Counted from the stretch's first letter, positions 30,162 to 39,676 are shown. The stretch is DNA of 64,000 nt from Streptomyces katrae (GCF_002028425.1 NZ_CP020042.1:4563560-4627559); one strand, 5' to 3'. Made by a program: numbers and translations. The notes: generated from the sequence alone by a model not told the origin.

Positions 30162-31739
30162 GTGATCGATATCAGCCCGTCCGTGATGCAGTTCCTTCTG
30201 GCGTTCATCGTGGCCGCACCGCTCCTCGGCGCCGTCGCGGCCCTCCTGCCGGCCCCGCCGGGACTCAAGGGCAGGAGCCCCGAACAGGCCGTGCTCCGCC
30301 ACGGCGTCACCGTCACCGGTGTCATCCTCGCCGCGGCCGTCGCCCTCACCCTGGGCTTCGACCACGACGCCCCGTCCCGCTTCCAGGCGACGACGGACAT
30401 CAGCTGGATCCAGGCGCTGAACATCCGGATCCACCTCGGCATCGACGGCATCTCGCTCCCCCTCCTCCTGATGACCGCGCTGCTGTTCTTCCTCTGCGCG
30501 GTGTACAGCTACTTCAAGCTCCCCGAGGGCCCCTCCCCGAAGGCCTTCGTGGCACTGCTGCTCGTCCTCGAGTCCGGCACCCTCGCGACCTTCGCCGTCC
30601 TCGACCTGATGCTGTTCTTCCTCGCCTTCGAGATGGTCCTCCTCCCGATGTACTTCCTCATCGCCCGCTGGGGCGGTGCTCAGCGGCAGGCGGCCGCCTG
30701 GAAGTTCATCCTCTACACCCTCCTCGGATCCGTGGTCATGCTCCTCGGACTGCTGCTGATCGGACTGAACAGCGGCACTTTCGACATGGTGGCACTCGCC
30801 TCTGACAACGGCCGCGCACTGACCCACACCACCCAGATCCTGGCCGTCCTGGCCATCGGCACCGGCCTCGCCGTGAAGACCCCGATGTGGCCCCTGCACA
30901 GCTGGCTGCCCGACGCCCACACCGCCGCGCCCACCGTCGGCTCCGTGCTCCTCGCGGGCGTCCTGCTGAAGATGGGCACGTACGGGTTCGTGCGGATCCT
31001 GCTCCCCGTGACCCCCGACGGCATGCACACCTTCGCCCCCTACCTCGGCGCCCTCGCCGCCGTGGGCATCGTCTACGGGTCGCTCGCCTGCCTCTCCCTC
31101 GCCCGCAAGGGCAACAAGGGCGACCTCAAGCGCCTCATCGCGTACTCCTCCGTCGGCCACATGGGCTTCGTCCTGCTCGGCATCGCCTCGATGACCCCCA
31201 CCGGCGTCAACGGCGCGCTGTTCGCGAACATCGCCCACGGCCTGATCACCGGCCTCCTCTTCTTCCTGGTCGGCGCCCTCAAGGACCGCTACGGCACCGC
31301 CGACCTCGACACCCTCGCCGGAGCCACCGGCGCCGCGCTCTACGGCCGCGCCCCCCGCCTCGGCGCGCTCCTGGCCTTCGCCGCCGTCGCCTCCCTCGGC
31401 CTGCCCGGGCTGGCCGGGTTCTGGGGCGAGATGCTGGCCCTGTTCGGCGCGTTCGACCCGGCCGCGGGCCTGTCCCGCCCGGCCTTCCTCACCTACATGG
31501 CCCTCGGCGCGTTCGGCACCCTGCTCACCGCCGCCTACCTGCTGGTCGTCGTACGGCGCGTCTGCATGGGCGACCCCAAGGCCGGCCCCGAACTCACCCT
31601 GGCGGACGTCCAGCGCTACGAGTTCGCGGCCTGGACCCCGCTCGTCGCCCTCACCGTCCTCGCCGGCCTGTGGCCCGCCACCCTCCTCGGCCTGACCGAC
31701 CCGGCCGTCCAGAAGCTCCTCGCAGGAGGCAACGCATGA
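30162..31739 (+). CDS. nuoM: NADH-quinone oxidoreductase subunit M
   Basis: This 525-residue antiporter-like subunit (ND4) has the pumping signatures LAFEMVLLPMYFLIARWG (Glu), KTPMWPLHSWLPDAHTAAPT (Lys/His) and LIAYSSVGHMGFVLLG. Start choice is uncertain: the GTG at 30162 has GAGAG six bases upstream, while the GTG at 30144 would overlap the nuoL stop as GTGA like other junctions and add six residues. The stop overlaps the nuoN ATG. Confidence 0.93.
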   Translation: MIDISPSVMQFLLAFIVAAPLLGAVAALLPAPPGLKGRSPEQAVLRHGVTVTGVILAAAVALTLGFDHDAPSRFQATTDISWIQALNIRIHLGIDGISLPLLLMTALLFFLCAVYSYFKLPEGPSPKAFVALLLVLESGTLATFAVLDLMLFFLAFEMVLLPMYFLIARWGGAQRQAAAWKFILYTLLGSVVMLLGLLLIGLNSGTFDMVALASDNGRALTHTTQILAVLAIGTGLAVKTPMWPLHSWLPDAHTAAPTVGSVLLAGVLLKMGTYGFVRILLPVTPDGMHTFAPYLGALAAVGIVYGSLACLSLARKGNKGDLKRLIAYSSVGHMGFVLLGIASMTPTGVNGALFANIAHGLITGLLFFLVGALKDRYGTADLDTLAGATGAALYGRAPRLGALLAFAAVASLGLPGLAGFWGEMLALFGAFDPAAGLSRPAFLTYMALGAFGTLLTAAYLLVVVRRVCMGDPKAGPELTLADVQRYEFAAWTPLVALTVLAGLWPATLLGLTDPAVQKLLAGGNA

Positions 31740-33271
31740 CGGCCCTGACGGCCCTGGCCGCCGACACCCCCAGCCTGGTCCAGTCCGTCGACTGGCCGGC
31801 GATCACGCCCGTGGTCGTGCCCGCCGCCGTCGCACTGCTCGTCCTGGTCGCGGACCTCTTCCTGCCCGAGGCGCGCAAGCCCGTCCTCGGCTGGATCTCC
31901 GTCGCCGGCCTGGCCGCCGCGACCGCCGCCCTGCTTCCGCTGCGCGCCGGCGACCGCACCACCTTCTGCCTCACCGCCGACCCCGGCGCGTGCAGCTACA
32001 CCGCCGACCACTTCGCGCTCGTCGTCCAGTTCCTCGTCCTGGCCGGCGCCCTGGTCACCGCCCTGCTGTCGGTCACCGTCGTCCGCGAGGGCCGGATCCC
32101 GGCCGGCGAGTACTGGTTCCTGCTGCTCTCCTCCGCCGCCGGCGCCGCCCTGCTGCCCGCCTCCCGCGACCTCGCCACCCTGATCGTCGCCCTCGAGGTC
32201 GCCTCGCTGCCCGCCTTCGCCCTCGTCGGCATGCGCCGCGGCGACCGGCTGTCCTCCGAGGCCGCCCTCAAGTTCTTCCTCTCCTCGGTCACCGCCACCG
32301 CCGTCTCCCTGATGGGCGTCAGCCTCGTCTACGCCGCCACCGGCACCCTGCACCTGACGCGGGTCGCCGACCGGCTGGAGGACGTCCCCGGGCAGCTCGA
32401 CACCCTCGCCATGGCGGGCGTCGCCCTCACCCTCGTCGGCTTCGCCTTCAAGACCGCAGCCGTCCCCTTCCACTTCTGGGTCCCCGACACCTACGTGGGC
32501 GCCCCGCTGCCCGTCGCCGGCTACCTGTCGGTCGTCGGCAAGGCCGTCGGCTTCACCGGCCTGATCCTCGTCACGGTGATCGCCTTCCCCGCGTACTCCG
32601 ACGTCTGGGGCCCCGCCCTGGCCGTGCTCGCCGCGCTCACCATGACGCTCGGCAACGCCGCCGCGCTGCGCCAGTCCGCGGACCGCGCGCACGGCGCCGT
32701 ACGCCTCCTGGCCTGGTCTTCCGTCGGCCAGGCCGGCTATCTGCTCGTACCGATCGCCGCGGCGGCCTACTCCGAGCGCGAGCAGATCGGCTCCACCGTC
32801 GCCTACGCGCTCATGTACGCGGCCGTGAACCTCGGCGCCTTCGCCGTCGCCGCGCTGGTCGCCAGGACCCGGCCGCTGAACCGGATCCGCGACTACCGCG
32901 GCCTGTACGCCGAGCGTCCCGCCGCGGCCCTGTCGCTGGCGTTCTTCCTGCTCTGCCTGGCCGGGCTGCCGCCGGGCATCATCGGCCTGTTCGCCAAGGT
33001 CACCGTCTTCCGGTCCGCCGTCGACGCCGGACTGGGCTGGCTCGCCGTGGTCATGGCCGTCAACGTCGTCGTCGCCCTGTACTACTACCTGCGCTGGACG
33101 GCCCTCCTCTTCCGCACCCCGCAGACCGCGGGGGAGGGACCGGCGGTCCGCACGAAGGCCCCCTGGCCCCTCACGGCGGCCATCGCCCTCACCGCCGCGG
33201 CCGCCCTGGTCCTGTCCGGCGCCCCGCAGCTGGTCCTGCGCTTCGCCGCCGGCACCCTCTTCCCGCTGTAG
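31736..33271 (+). CDS. nuoN: NADH-quinone oxidoreductase subunit N
   Basis: This 511-residue antiporter-like subunit (ND2) has KTAAVPFHFWVPDTYVGAPLPVAGYLSVVGKA, the Glu-bearing ALEVASLPAFALVGM and LAWSSVGQAGYLLVP. The ATG is preceded by AGGAGG inside nuoM and overlaps its stop (ATGA). It is the last gene of the operon. Its TAG lies in a 17-bp tandem repeat that copies the stop-codon region. Confidence 0.95.
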   Translation: MTALTALAADTPSLVQSVDWPAITPVVVPAAVALLVLVADLFLPEARKPVLGWISVAGLAAATAALLPLRAGDRTTFCLTADPGACSYTADHFALVVQFLVLAGALVTALLSVTVVREGRIPAGEYWFLLLSSAAGAALLPASRDLATLIVALEVASLPAFALVGMRRGDRLSSEAALKFFLSSVTATAVSLMGVSLVYAATGTLHLTRVADRLEDVPGQLDTLAMAGVALTLVGFAFKTAAVPFHFWVPDTYVGAPLPVAGYLSVVGKAVGFTGLILVTVIAFPAYSDVWGPALAVLAALTMTLGNAAALRQSADRAHGAVRLLAWSSVGQAGYLLVPIAAAAYSEREQIGSTVAYALMYAAVNLGAFAVAALVARTRPLNRIRDYRGLYAERPAAALSLAFFLLCLAGLPPGIIGLFAKVTVFRSAVDAGLGWLAVVMAVNVVVALYYYLRWTALLFRTPQTAGEGPAVRTKAPWPLTAAIALTAAAALVLSGAPQLVLRFAAGTLFPL

Positions 33272-33310
33272 CCCGCACCGCGCTGTAGCCCGCACCGCGC
33301 AGTAGCCCGT
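33264..33310. repeat. 17-bp tandem repeat covering the nuoN stop codon
   Basis: CGCTGTAGCCCGCACCG at 33264-33280 is repeated exactly at 33281-33297, and a diverged partial copy ends near 33310. Each copy carries the TAG, so the 3' end of nuoN has been duplicated. The rest of 33311-33506 holds a G+C-rich inverted repeat (about 33347-33385, a possible nuo terminator) and a TTGACC at 33422 without a matching -10. Confidence 0.85.
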
Positions 33311-33506
33311 CCCACTGCGGGCCTCACCCGTACGGAGCAACTCCCACCGCCGCCCCCGGCCCGTGCCACCGGGGCGGCGGCGCCCCGACGCGCCCCGGGA
33401 ACCACGCGACGCCACCTCGCGTTGACCCCAGAGGGAGGGTCCACTGGACCGAAGACCCTCAGATCCACGACGGGGCTCCCCTGACGCACCACTTGGAGGG
33501 CGTACC

Positions 33507-34370
33507 GTGCACCGCCGGCACAACGGGCTGAAGACCGCCGTACTCCTCGGCGGGATGTCCGCACTCATCATCGTCATCGGCAGCTTCTTCGGGCGGGGCG
33601 GCCTGATCGTCGCCGTCCTGGTGGCCCTCGGGACGAACGCGTACGCGTACTGGAACAGCGACAAGCTGGCTCTACGCGCGATGCGCGCCCGGCCCGTCAG
33701 CGAGTTCGAGGCACCCCAGCTCTACCGCATGGTCCGCGAGCTCTCCACGTCCGCGCGCCAGCCCATGCCCCGCCTCTACATCTCGCCGACCGAGGCCCCC
33801 AACGCCTTCGCCACCGGCCGCAACCCGCGCAACGCCGCCGTCTGCTGCACCGAGGGCATCCTGCGCATCCTCGACGAGCGCGAGCTGCGCGGGGTCATCG
33901 GGCACGAGCTGAGCCACGTCTACAACCGGGACATCCTCATCTCGTCGGTCGCCGGAGCCCTGGCCTCCGTGATCATGTTCCTGGTGAACTTCGCCTGGCT
34001 GATCCCGGTCGGCCGCTCCAACGACGACGAGGGCCCCGGCATCTTCGGCATGCTGCTGATCATGCTGCTCGGCCCGCTGGCGGCATCGGTGATCCAGCTC
34101 GCCATCAGCCGCTCGCGCGAGTACGAGGCGGACGCCTCCGGGGCCCAGCTCACCGGCGACCCCCTCGCCCTGGCCGGCGCCCTGCGCAAGCTCGACGCCG
34201 GCACCAAACAGCTTCCGCTGCCCCCCGAGCCCCGGCTGGAGACGGCGAGCCACATGATGATCGCCAACCCCTTCCGCCCGGGCCAGGGGCTCTCCAAGCT
34301 GTTCTCGACGCACCCCCCGATGGCCGAGCGCATCGCCCGGCTCGAACAGATGGCAGGCCGCAGCCAGTGA
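33507..34370 (+). CDS. htpX: zinc metalloprotease HtpX
   Basis: This 287-residue M48 membrane protease degrades misfolded membrane proteins. It has two N-terminal helices (about 8-50), the zinc motif HELSH at 133-137, two further helices (150-200), and the third ligand Glu in [13 protein letters not shown]. The catalytic domain faces the cytoplasm in the family. The GTG start has GGAGG 8-12 bases upstream. It follows nuoN after 235 bp; its stop overlaps the GTG of the YccF gene, so the two are coupled. Confidence 0.95.
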   Translation: MHRRHNGLKTAVLLGGMSALIIVIGSFFGRGGLIVAVLVALGTNAYAYWNSDKLALRAMRARPVSEFEAPQLYRMVRELSTSARQPMPRLYISPTEAPNAFATGRNPRNAAVCCTEGILRILDERELRGVIGHELSHVYNRDILISSVAGALASVIMFLVNFAWLIPVGRSNDDEGPGIFGMLLIMLLGPLAASVIQLAISRSREYEADASGAQLTGDPLALAGALRKLDAGTKQLPLPPEPRLETASHMMIANPFRPGQGLSKLFSTHPPMAERIARLEQMAGRSQ

Positions 34371-34759
34371 AAACCATCCTGAACGTCATTTGGCTCATAC
34401 TCAGCGGGATCTGGCTGTTCCTCGGCTACTGCCTGGCCGGCCTGATCCTCTGCGTCACCATCATCGGCATCCCCTTCGGCATCGCGGCCTTCCGCATCGC
34501 CGTCTACGCCCTGTGGCCCTTCGGCTACACCACCGTCGAGCGCCGCGACGCGGGCGCCCCGTCCTGCGTCGGCAACGTCCTGTGGCTGGTCCTGGCCGGC
34601 TGGTGGCTGGCCCTGGGCCACATCGCCACCGGCCTCGCCCTCTGCCTCACGATCATCGGCATCCCCTTCGGCATCGCCAACTTCAAGATGGTCCCGCTCT
34701 CCCTCCTCCCCCTGGGCCGCGAAATCGTCCCCACGGACGCCCCCTTCGCCTCCCGGTGA
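34367..34759 (+). CDS. YccF-domain small membrane protein
   Basis: This 130-residue inner-membrane protein is built of two tandem YccF repeats, each with a hydrophobic helix and the motif [11 protein letters not shown] ([12 protein letters not shown] near 35, [11 protein letters not shown] near 100). Function is unknown. The GTG overlaps the htpX stop, and its own stop overlaps the next GTG, forming a tight three-gene run. Confidence 0.85.
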   Translation: MKTILNVIWLILSGIWLFLGYCLAGLILCVTIIGIPFGIAAFRIAVYALWPFGYTTVERRDAGAPSCVGNVLWLVLAGWWLALGHIATGLALCLTIIGIPFGIANFKMVPLSLLPLGREIVPTDAPFASR

Positions 34760-35306
34760 CGGCCGGCGCGCGCTTCGCCCTGCGGGGCGAGGACGAGGAC
34801 CACGAGGAAGAGCAGCTGTGGGCCCTGTGCGAGGAGGCGGAAAACCTCTTCGCCGACCCGCCGGAGCCGCCCCGGCGCCATTACGAGCTGCAGCCGGAGT
34901 ACCCGCAGCGGGCCGTCCGGCCGTCCCCAACCTGTGGGCGCCGTTCGACGCCACCGGCCGGGCCCGCTGGCTGGACCCGGCCCTGCACCACTGGCCGGGC
35001 CAGGACCGCCCGGCCGGCGGCACCTACCACCTCGACGGGCGGCACGTCACCGACGCCGAAGGCTTCTTCTGCGCCCTCGGCGAGGCCGTCAACGGCCCCG
35101 GCGGGTACTTCGGCCGCTGCCTCAACGGCCTTTCGGACGCCCTCACCGGCGGATTCGGGGCGACCGGGCCGTTCACCCTCGTCTGGCACGACCAGGAGAC
35201 GGCCCGCCGCTGCCTGGGCGTACGGCCGCTGACCGCCTACCCGGTGACCTTCCCCGAACTGCTCTCCTTCTTCCGGGAGAAGCACGTCGAGGTCGTGCTG
35301 GCCTGA
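34756..35306 (+). pseudogene. barstar-family protein gene, deleted and frameshifted
   Basis: The GTG at 34756 overlaps the yccF stop. The first ~55 codons read EQLWALCEEAENLFADPPEPP, typical of the N-terminus of long Streptomyces barstar-domain proteins. After about 34915 the meaningful frame shifts: VPNLWAPFDATGRARW, then a barstar domain (GRHVTDAEGFFCALGEAVNGPGGYFGRCLN, here spanning two segments) ending EVVLA at 35306. About 100 middle residues expected from relatives are absent at the shift. The break lies on an 8-bp direct repeat (GGCCGTCC at 34911 and 34919), suggesting slippage or deletion. Barstar domains inhibit RNases. Confidence 0.7.
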
Positions 35307-35356
35307 GTTGTCCACAGGCCCGGACGGCTGTCAGTGCTCTGCGTCACCATGAACAC

Positions 35357-35872
35357 ATGAACGAGACCGAGCAGTTGCTGGAGCAAGTCACCGACCGAGT
35401 ACGAGACTCCGTGCGCGAGCACGGAAGGCCGCTCCCCGTACCCCTGGCGGACGGGGAGGCCGACCGGGCCGAGCGCGTGCTGGGCTTCGCCCTGCCGCCC
35501 CTGCTCGCCGCGCTCTACACGCGCGTAGGGGACGGCGGATTCGGGCCCGACTACGGGCTGCTGCCGCTGCGTCAGGCCATAGCGGCGTACGAAGGGGGCC
35601 GCGCCTCCGACTGGGGCTGGCCGGAGGGCGTCCTGCCGGTGGCCGACCTCGGCTGTGCCATGTACGCGTGCGTGGACTGCCGCTCCGAGACCGCCCGGAT
35701 ACTGCTCTTCGAGCCCAACCCCGGGGACCCCGGCCTCGCCTGGTACCACCACGCCCCGAGCCTGGCGCAGTGGCTGCGCGACTGGCTCGACGGCACCGGC
35801 TGGTTCCGCGAGGAGTGGGACGAGGACGAGATGGAAGCGGACCTCTGGGCGGAGTTCAGCTCCCGGATCTGA
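35357..35872 (+). CDS. SMI1/KNR4 (SUKH) family protein
   Basis: This 171-residue cytoplasmic protein has the SUKH pattern: an N-terminal helix, ERVLGFALPPLLAALYTRVGDGGFGPDYGLLPLRQA, and an acidic C-terminal end (EEWDEDEMEADLW). SUKH proteins often act as immunity proteins to nuclease toxins. It sits 50 bp after the barstar-family remnant, so two immunity-type genes are adjacent, but no toxin is nearby. The 3' end overlaps the convergent permease gene by 17 bp. The start at 35357 is the only ATG in frame with the fold. Confidence 0.78.
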   Translation: MNETEQLLEQVTDRVRDSVREHGRPLPVPLADGEADRAERVLGFALPPLLAALYTRVGDGGFGPDYGLLPLRQAIAAYEGGRASDWGWPEGVLPVADLGCAMYACVDCRSETARILLFEPNPGDPGLAWYHHAPSLAQWLRDWLDGTGWFREEWDEDEMEADLWAEFSSRI

Positions 35873-37094
35873 GCCCGCGCCGCACCCCGTAGGCCAGCGC
35901 GCCCAGGGCCAGTACCGCCGCGCCCGAGACCGCCGAAGCGGCGGGTAGCGCGCAGGCCAGTGCCACACAGCCGGACAGCCCCACCGCTGCCACGGCACGA
36001 CCCTTGACAACTGAACCGAGAGTCCATGCGGAGGCGTTCGCGATCGCGTAGTAGGCCAGTACTCCGAAGGAGGAGAAGCCGATCGCGCCCCGCAGATCGG
36101 TGGTCGCGGCGAGCACCGCCACCACCGCGCCCACGGCGAGCTCGGCGTGGTGCGGCACCTGATGCCGGGGATGCACGGCGGCCAGCGCGCGCGGCAGATG
36201 GCCGTCGCGGGCCATCGCCAGCGTGGTCCGCGACACCCCGAGCACGAGGGCCAGCAGAGAGCCCAGCGCGGCCAGCGCCGCGCCCACCCGGACCACCGGC
36301 ACCAGTCCGGGCCACCCGGCCGTGCGCACCGCGTCGGCCAGCGGGGCCGAAGACCCCGCCAGAGCGTCGGCACCGAGCACCGACAGCGCCGCCACCGCCA
36401 CGGCGGCGTACACCAGCAGGGCGATCCCCAGCGCGAGCGGCACCGCGCGCGGGATCGTCCGCTTCGGATCACGCACCTCCTCGCCCAGCGTGGTGATCCG
36501 CGCGTAGCCCGCGAAGGCGAAGAACAGCAGGCCGGCGCCCTGCAACAACCCGGCGGCCCCACCCCACGCCCCGCCCCCCAGACGCCCGGGGTCCGCCGCG
36601 CCGGAACCCAGGCACGCCACCACGACCCCGGCCAGTACCGCCAGCACGGCCGCCACGATCAGCCGGGCGATCCGGGCCGACTTCTGCACCCCGCCGTAGC
36701 CCGCGGCGGTCAGCGCCACCACCGCCGCCACGGCCACCTCGTGCTCCCGCCCGGGCCACACGTACGCCCCGGCGGTCAGCGCCATCGCCGCACAGGAGGC
36801 CGTCTTGCCGGTCACGAAACCCCAGCCGGCCAGATATCCCCAGAAAGGGCCGAGCCGCTCGCGCCCGTACACGTACGTGCCGCCGGAAGCCGGGTAGCGG
36901 GCGGCGAGCCGCGCCGAGGAATGCGCGTTGCAGTAGGCCACGAGCGCCGCCAGGGCCAGGGCGGCCAGGAGTCCGCCGCCCGCCGCGCGGGCCGCCGGGG
37001 CGAGGGCGGCGAAGATCCCCGCGCCGACCATCGCGCCGAGCCCGACCACGACGGCGTCCGACACCCCCAGGGTGCGCCTCAGCTGGTTGTCCAC
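35856..37094 (-). CDS. APC-family amino-acid permease
   Basis: This 412-residue membrane transporter has about 11-12 helices. The family N-terminus LGVSDAVVVGLGAMVGAGIFAALAP carries the unwound GAGIF substrate motif; YPASGGTYVYGRERLGPFWGYLAGW and FAFAGYARITTLGEEVRDPKRTIPRA are further signatures. The substrate is probably an amino acid or amine. It lies 18 bp downstream of the SulP gene on the same strand, possibly co-transcribed. Confidence 0.9.
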   Translation of the reverse strand: MDNQLRRTLGVSDAVVVGLGAMVGAGIFAALAPAARAAGGGLLAALALAALVAYCNAHSSARLAARYPASGGTYVYGRERLGPFWGYLAGWGFVTGKTASCAAMALTAGAYVWPGREHEVAVAAVVALTAAGYGGVQKSARIARLIVAAVLAVLAGVVVACLGSGAADPGRLGGGAWGGAAGLLQGAGLLFFAFAGYARITTLGEEVRDPKRTIPRAVPLALGIALLVYAAVAVAALSVLGADALAGSSAPLADAVRTAGWPGLVPVVRVGAALAALGSLLALVLGVSRTTLAMARDGHLPRALAAVHPRHQVPHHAELAVGAVVAVLAATTDLRGAIGFSSFGVLAYYAIANASAWTLGSVVKGRAVAAVGLSGCVALACALPAASAVSGAAVLALGALAYGVRRGLRSGS

Positions 37095-37112
37095 GCGCGG
37101 AGGGTAACCGCG

Positions 37113-38540
37113 TTAGATGACGCCCTCGCGTCCGGGAAGCGGCGTCCGCTTGCGCTCCCAGCCCTCCAGCGCCGTCAGACAGGCGTGGTCCAGGTGCCGC
37201 AGCCCGCTCAGGTCGAGCCGCACCGGCGCCCCGTGCGGCAGGGCCTCCAGGGAGTCCAGCAGCTTCGGCAGCCGCAGGAAGCTGGCGTTCCCCACGACCC
37301 GCACGCAGAGCTCCTCACCCTCCCAGACCTCCTCGACGTGCACGTGGGAGGTCTCCCAGGCGGCCTTGGCCACCGCCAGGCCCAGCCCGACCAGCACCCC
37401 CTCGAAGAGACTGGTGGCCAGGATCGAGCCGGCCGTCACCACCAGCACCACCGCCTCGCCCCGGTGCGTCCGCCACAGCGCGGCCACCGCCCGCGCCGGC
37501 AGCAGCTTCCAGCCCGCGTGCAGCAACACCCCGGCGAGCGCCGCGAGCGGCACCACCTCCAGCACCTGCGGCAGGGCCACGGCGAACAGCAGCAGCCAGC
37601 CCCCGTGCAGGATCCGGGACGCCCGGGTGCGCGCCCCGGCCTCCACGTTCGCCGAGCTGCGCACGATGACGGCGGTCATCGGCAGGGCCCCGAGCAGCCC
37701 GCACACCGCGTTGCCGACCCCCTGGGCGGCCAGCTCGCGGTCGTAGTCGGTGCGCGGCCCCTCGTGCATCCGGTCGACGGCGGCCGCGCTGAAGAGGGTC
37801 TCGGCGGAGGCGATCAGTGCGAGCGCCACCACCGTCCCGACCGCCCCCACGGAGCCCAGCGCACCGAAGTCCGACCAGCCCGGCGGCGACACGGCCTCCA
37901 GCACCCCCGTCACCCGGACGGTCTCGACGGGCAGCCGCAGCAGCGCGGCCGCGGCGGTGGCGGCCGCGACCCCGACGAGCGCCCCCGGCACCACGCGCAG
38001 CCGCGCCGGCACCCGCCGCCACAGCACCAGGACGGCGACGGTCCCCGCCCCCAGCGCCACGGCGGCCCAGTCGGCCCGTGCCCCCAGCTCGTGCATCCCG
38101 CCCAGCTTGGCGAGGGTCTGCCCGGGGGCCCGCACCCCGCCGAGGGCGTAGAGCTGCCCGGCGATCAGCACGAGCCCGATCCCGGCCAGCATCCCGTGCA
38201 CCACGGCCAGGGAGATCGCCCGGAACCACCGCCCGAGCCGCAGCGCGCCCAGACCCAGCTGGACCATGCCGGCGGCCAGCACGAGGACCCCCAGCGCGGG
38301 CAGGCCGTAGGTGCCCACGGCCTCGTAGACGAGGACGGTCAGCCCGGCGGCGGGCCCGCTGACCTGGAGTTCGCTGCCCCGGAACCAGCCGGTGACCAGC
38401 CCGCCCACGACCCCGGTGACGATCCCCAGCTCGGCGGGGACACCGGAGGCCACGGCGACGCCGACGCAGAGCGGGAGCGCCACGAGGGCGACGACGACGG
38501 ACGCCCCGAGGTCCGCTCGGAAACTGCCGGCCCCAGGCAT
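37113..38540 (-). CDS. SulP-family anion transporter with STAS domain
   Basis: This 475-residue protein has a SulP membrane domain (about 8-370, beginning RADLGASVVVALVALPLCVGVAVASG with a GIVTGVVGGL motif) and a C-terminal STAS domain (about 385-470: RLDLSGLRHLDHACLTALEGW). Family members move sulfate, bicarbonate or other anions. The ATG at 38540 was chosen over longer in-frame extensions because AAGGGG lies upstream and the helix follows directly. No carbonic anhydrase is fused or adjacent. Confidence 0.9.
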   Translation of the reverse strand: MPGAGSFRADLGASVVVALVALPLCVGVAVASGVPAELGIVTGVVGGLVTGWFRGSELQVSGPAAGLTVLVYEAVGTYGLPALGVLVLAAGMVQLGLGALRLGRWFRAISLAVVHGMLAGIGLVLIAGQLYALGGVRAPGQTLAKLGGMHELGARADWAAVALGAGTVAVLVLWRRVPARLRVVPGALVGVAAATAAAALLRLPVETVRVTGVLEAVSPPGWSDFGALGSVGAVGTVVALALIASAETLFSAAAVDRMHEGPRTDYDRELAAQGVGNAVCGLLGALPMTAVIVRSSANVEAGARTRASRILHGGWLLLFAVALPQVLEVVPLAALAGVLLHAGWKLLPARAVAALWRTHRGEAVVLVVTAGSILATSLFEGVLVGLGLAVAKAAWETSHVHVEEVWEGEELCVRVVGNASFLRLPKLLDSLEALPHGAPVRLDLSGLRHLDHACLTALEGWERKRTPLPGREGVI

Positions 38541-38681
38541 GCGGGAACCCCTTCGTGAGGACGGTGACGGTTGTCCCCAGCCTGTGGGGCGCGTCCGCCG
38601 GTGCCCAGTCACCACAGGGGGGCCGGACGGGAGCGCGCGCCGCTCACGCCGGGCACGTGCCCCGGGCGCCGAAACGGCGAA

Positions 38682-38735
38682 GGGCACAACGCGGGCGCCC
38701 GCCGGGAAGCCCGGCGATCCGCCCCCGTTGTGCCC
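38682..38735 (-). terminator. stem-loop terminator after yajQ
   Basis: GGGCACAACG at 38682-38691 pairs with CGTTGTGCCC at 38726-38735, with a second hairpin (GCCGGG/CCCGGC, about 38701-38715) inside. It lies about 30 bp past the yajQ stop. The rest of 38541-38766 shows no gene. Confidence 0.75.
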
Positions 38736-38766
38736 CACGGGGTCCGATCAGCGACGTGCGCGCAGG

Positions 38767-39255
38767 TCAGCGGTAGTTCACGAACTGGATGGCGAAGTCC
38801 AGGTCCTTGCCCTTGAGGAGGGCCTGGACGGCCTGGAGGTCATCGCGGCTCTTGGAGCTGACGCGCAGCTCATCGCCCTGGACCTGGGCCTTGACGCCCT
38901 TGGGGCCCTCGTCACGGATCATCTTCGCGACCTTCTTGGCGTTCTCCTGGGAGATGCCCTCCTCGATCGAGGCGAAGATCTTGTACTCCTTGCCGGAGAG
39001 CTGCGGCTCGCCGGCGTCCAGCGCCTTGAGCGAGATGCCCCGCTTGACCAGCTTGGTCTCGAACACGTCGAGGACGGCCTTGACGCGCTCCTCGGAGTTC
39101 GCCTCCATCAGGATCTTCTCGCCGGACCAGGCGATCGAGGCGCCGGTGCCCTTGAAGTCGTAGCGCTGCGAGAGCTCCTTGGCGGCCTGGTTGAGGGCGT
39201 TGTCGACCTCCTGCCGCTCGACCTTCGAGACGATGTCGAAACTGGAGTCGGCCAT
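38767..39255 (-). CDS. yajQ: YajQ-family nucleotide-binding protein (UPF0234)
   Basis: This 162-residue cytoplasmic protein matches the YajQ length and sequence: [54 protein letters not shown] and the C-terminal [12 protein letters not shown]. Homologues bind nucleic acids or cyclic di-GMP in some bacteria; the role in Streptomyces is unknown. The start at 39255 has AAGGAG 10 bases upstream. It is monocistronic, diverging from tRNA-Tyr. Confidence 0.95.
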   Translation of the reverse strand: MADSSFDIVSKVERQEVDNALNQAAKELSQRYDFKGTGASIAWSGEKILMEANSEERVKAVLDVFETKLVKRGISLKALDAGEPQLSGKEYKIFASIEEGISQENAKKVAKMIRDEGPKGVKAQVQGDELRVSSKSRDDLQAVQALLKGKDLDFAIQFVNYR

Positions 39256-39459
39256 GTGCTGTGGCTCCTTGAAATCGGCTGCGGTGTGCCCCGGAGGGCC
39301 GCGGCCCGACATCCCCGGACCGCTCCGCAAAGCCTAGCCACCGCACCCGGGGGAAGTGCTGATCAATCCGGTGGCGAAGCACCCCCGCGCATCAGGTATC
39401 GTTTACGTCGTTGCCAGGGAACAACGCCGCAAGGCGGAGGAACCCGGGCGGCATCCCAT

Positions 39460-39541
39460 GGCGGTGTGCCCGAGTGGCCAATGGGAGCGGACTGTAAATC
39501 CGTCGGCTTAGCCTACCCAGGTTCGAATCCTGGCGCCGCCA
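39460..39541 (+). tRNA. tRNA-Tyr (anticodon GTA)
   Basis: This 82-nt class II tRNA has the acceptor stem GGCGGTG/CGCCGCC, anticodon GTA at 39494-39496 in loop CTGTAAA, a long variable arm, and T-arm GGTTCGAATCC. The discriminator is A; CCA is not encoded. Confidence 0.97.
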
Positions 39542-39550
39542 CGCGAGTGG

Positions 39551-39596
39551 AACCCCCGTTCATCTGCGGAAGCGCAGTGGGCGGGGGTTTCTTCGT
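39551..39596 (+). terminator. terminator after tRNA-Tyr
   Basis: AACCCCCG at 39551-39558 pairs with CGGGGGTT at 39582-39589, with an inner CTGCG/CGCAG hairpin, followed by TTTCTTCG. It lies 10 bases after the tRNA. Confidence 0.88.
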
Positions 39597-39676
39597 ACAG
39601 CCCGGGCCGGGAGCCCCTGACGGCCCCCGCCGGAGCGGAGTTGACGTGCCGTCCGGTCGTCGGTGCTGCGGCCGGC

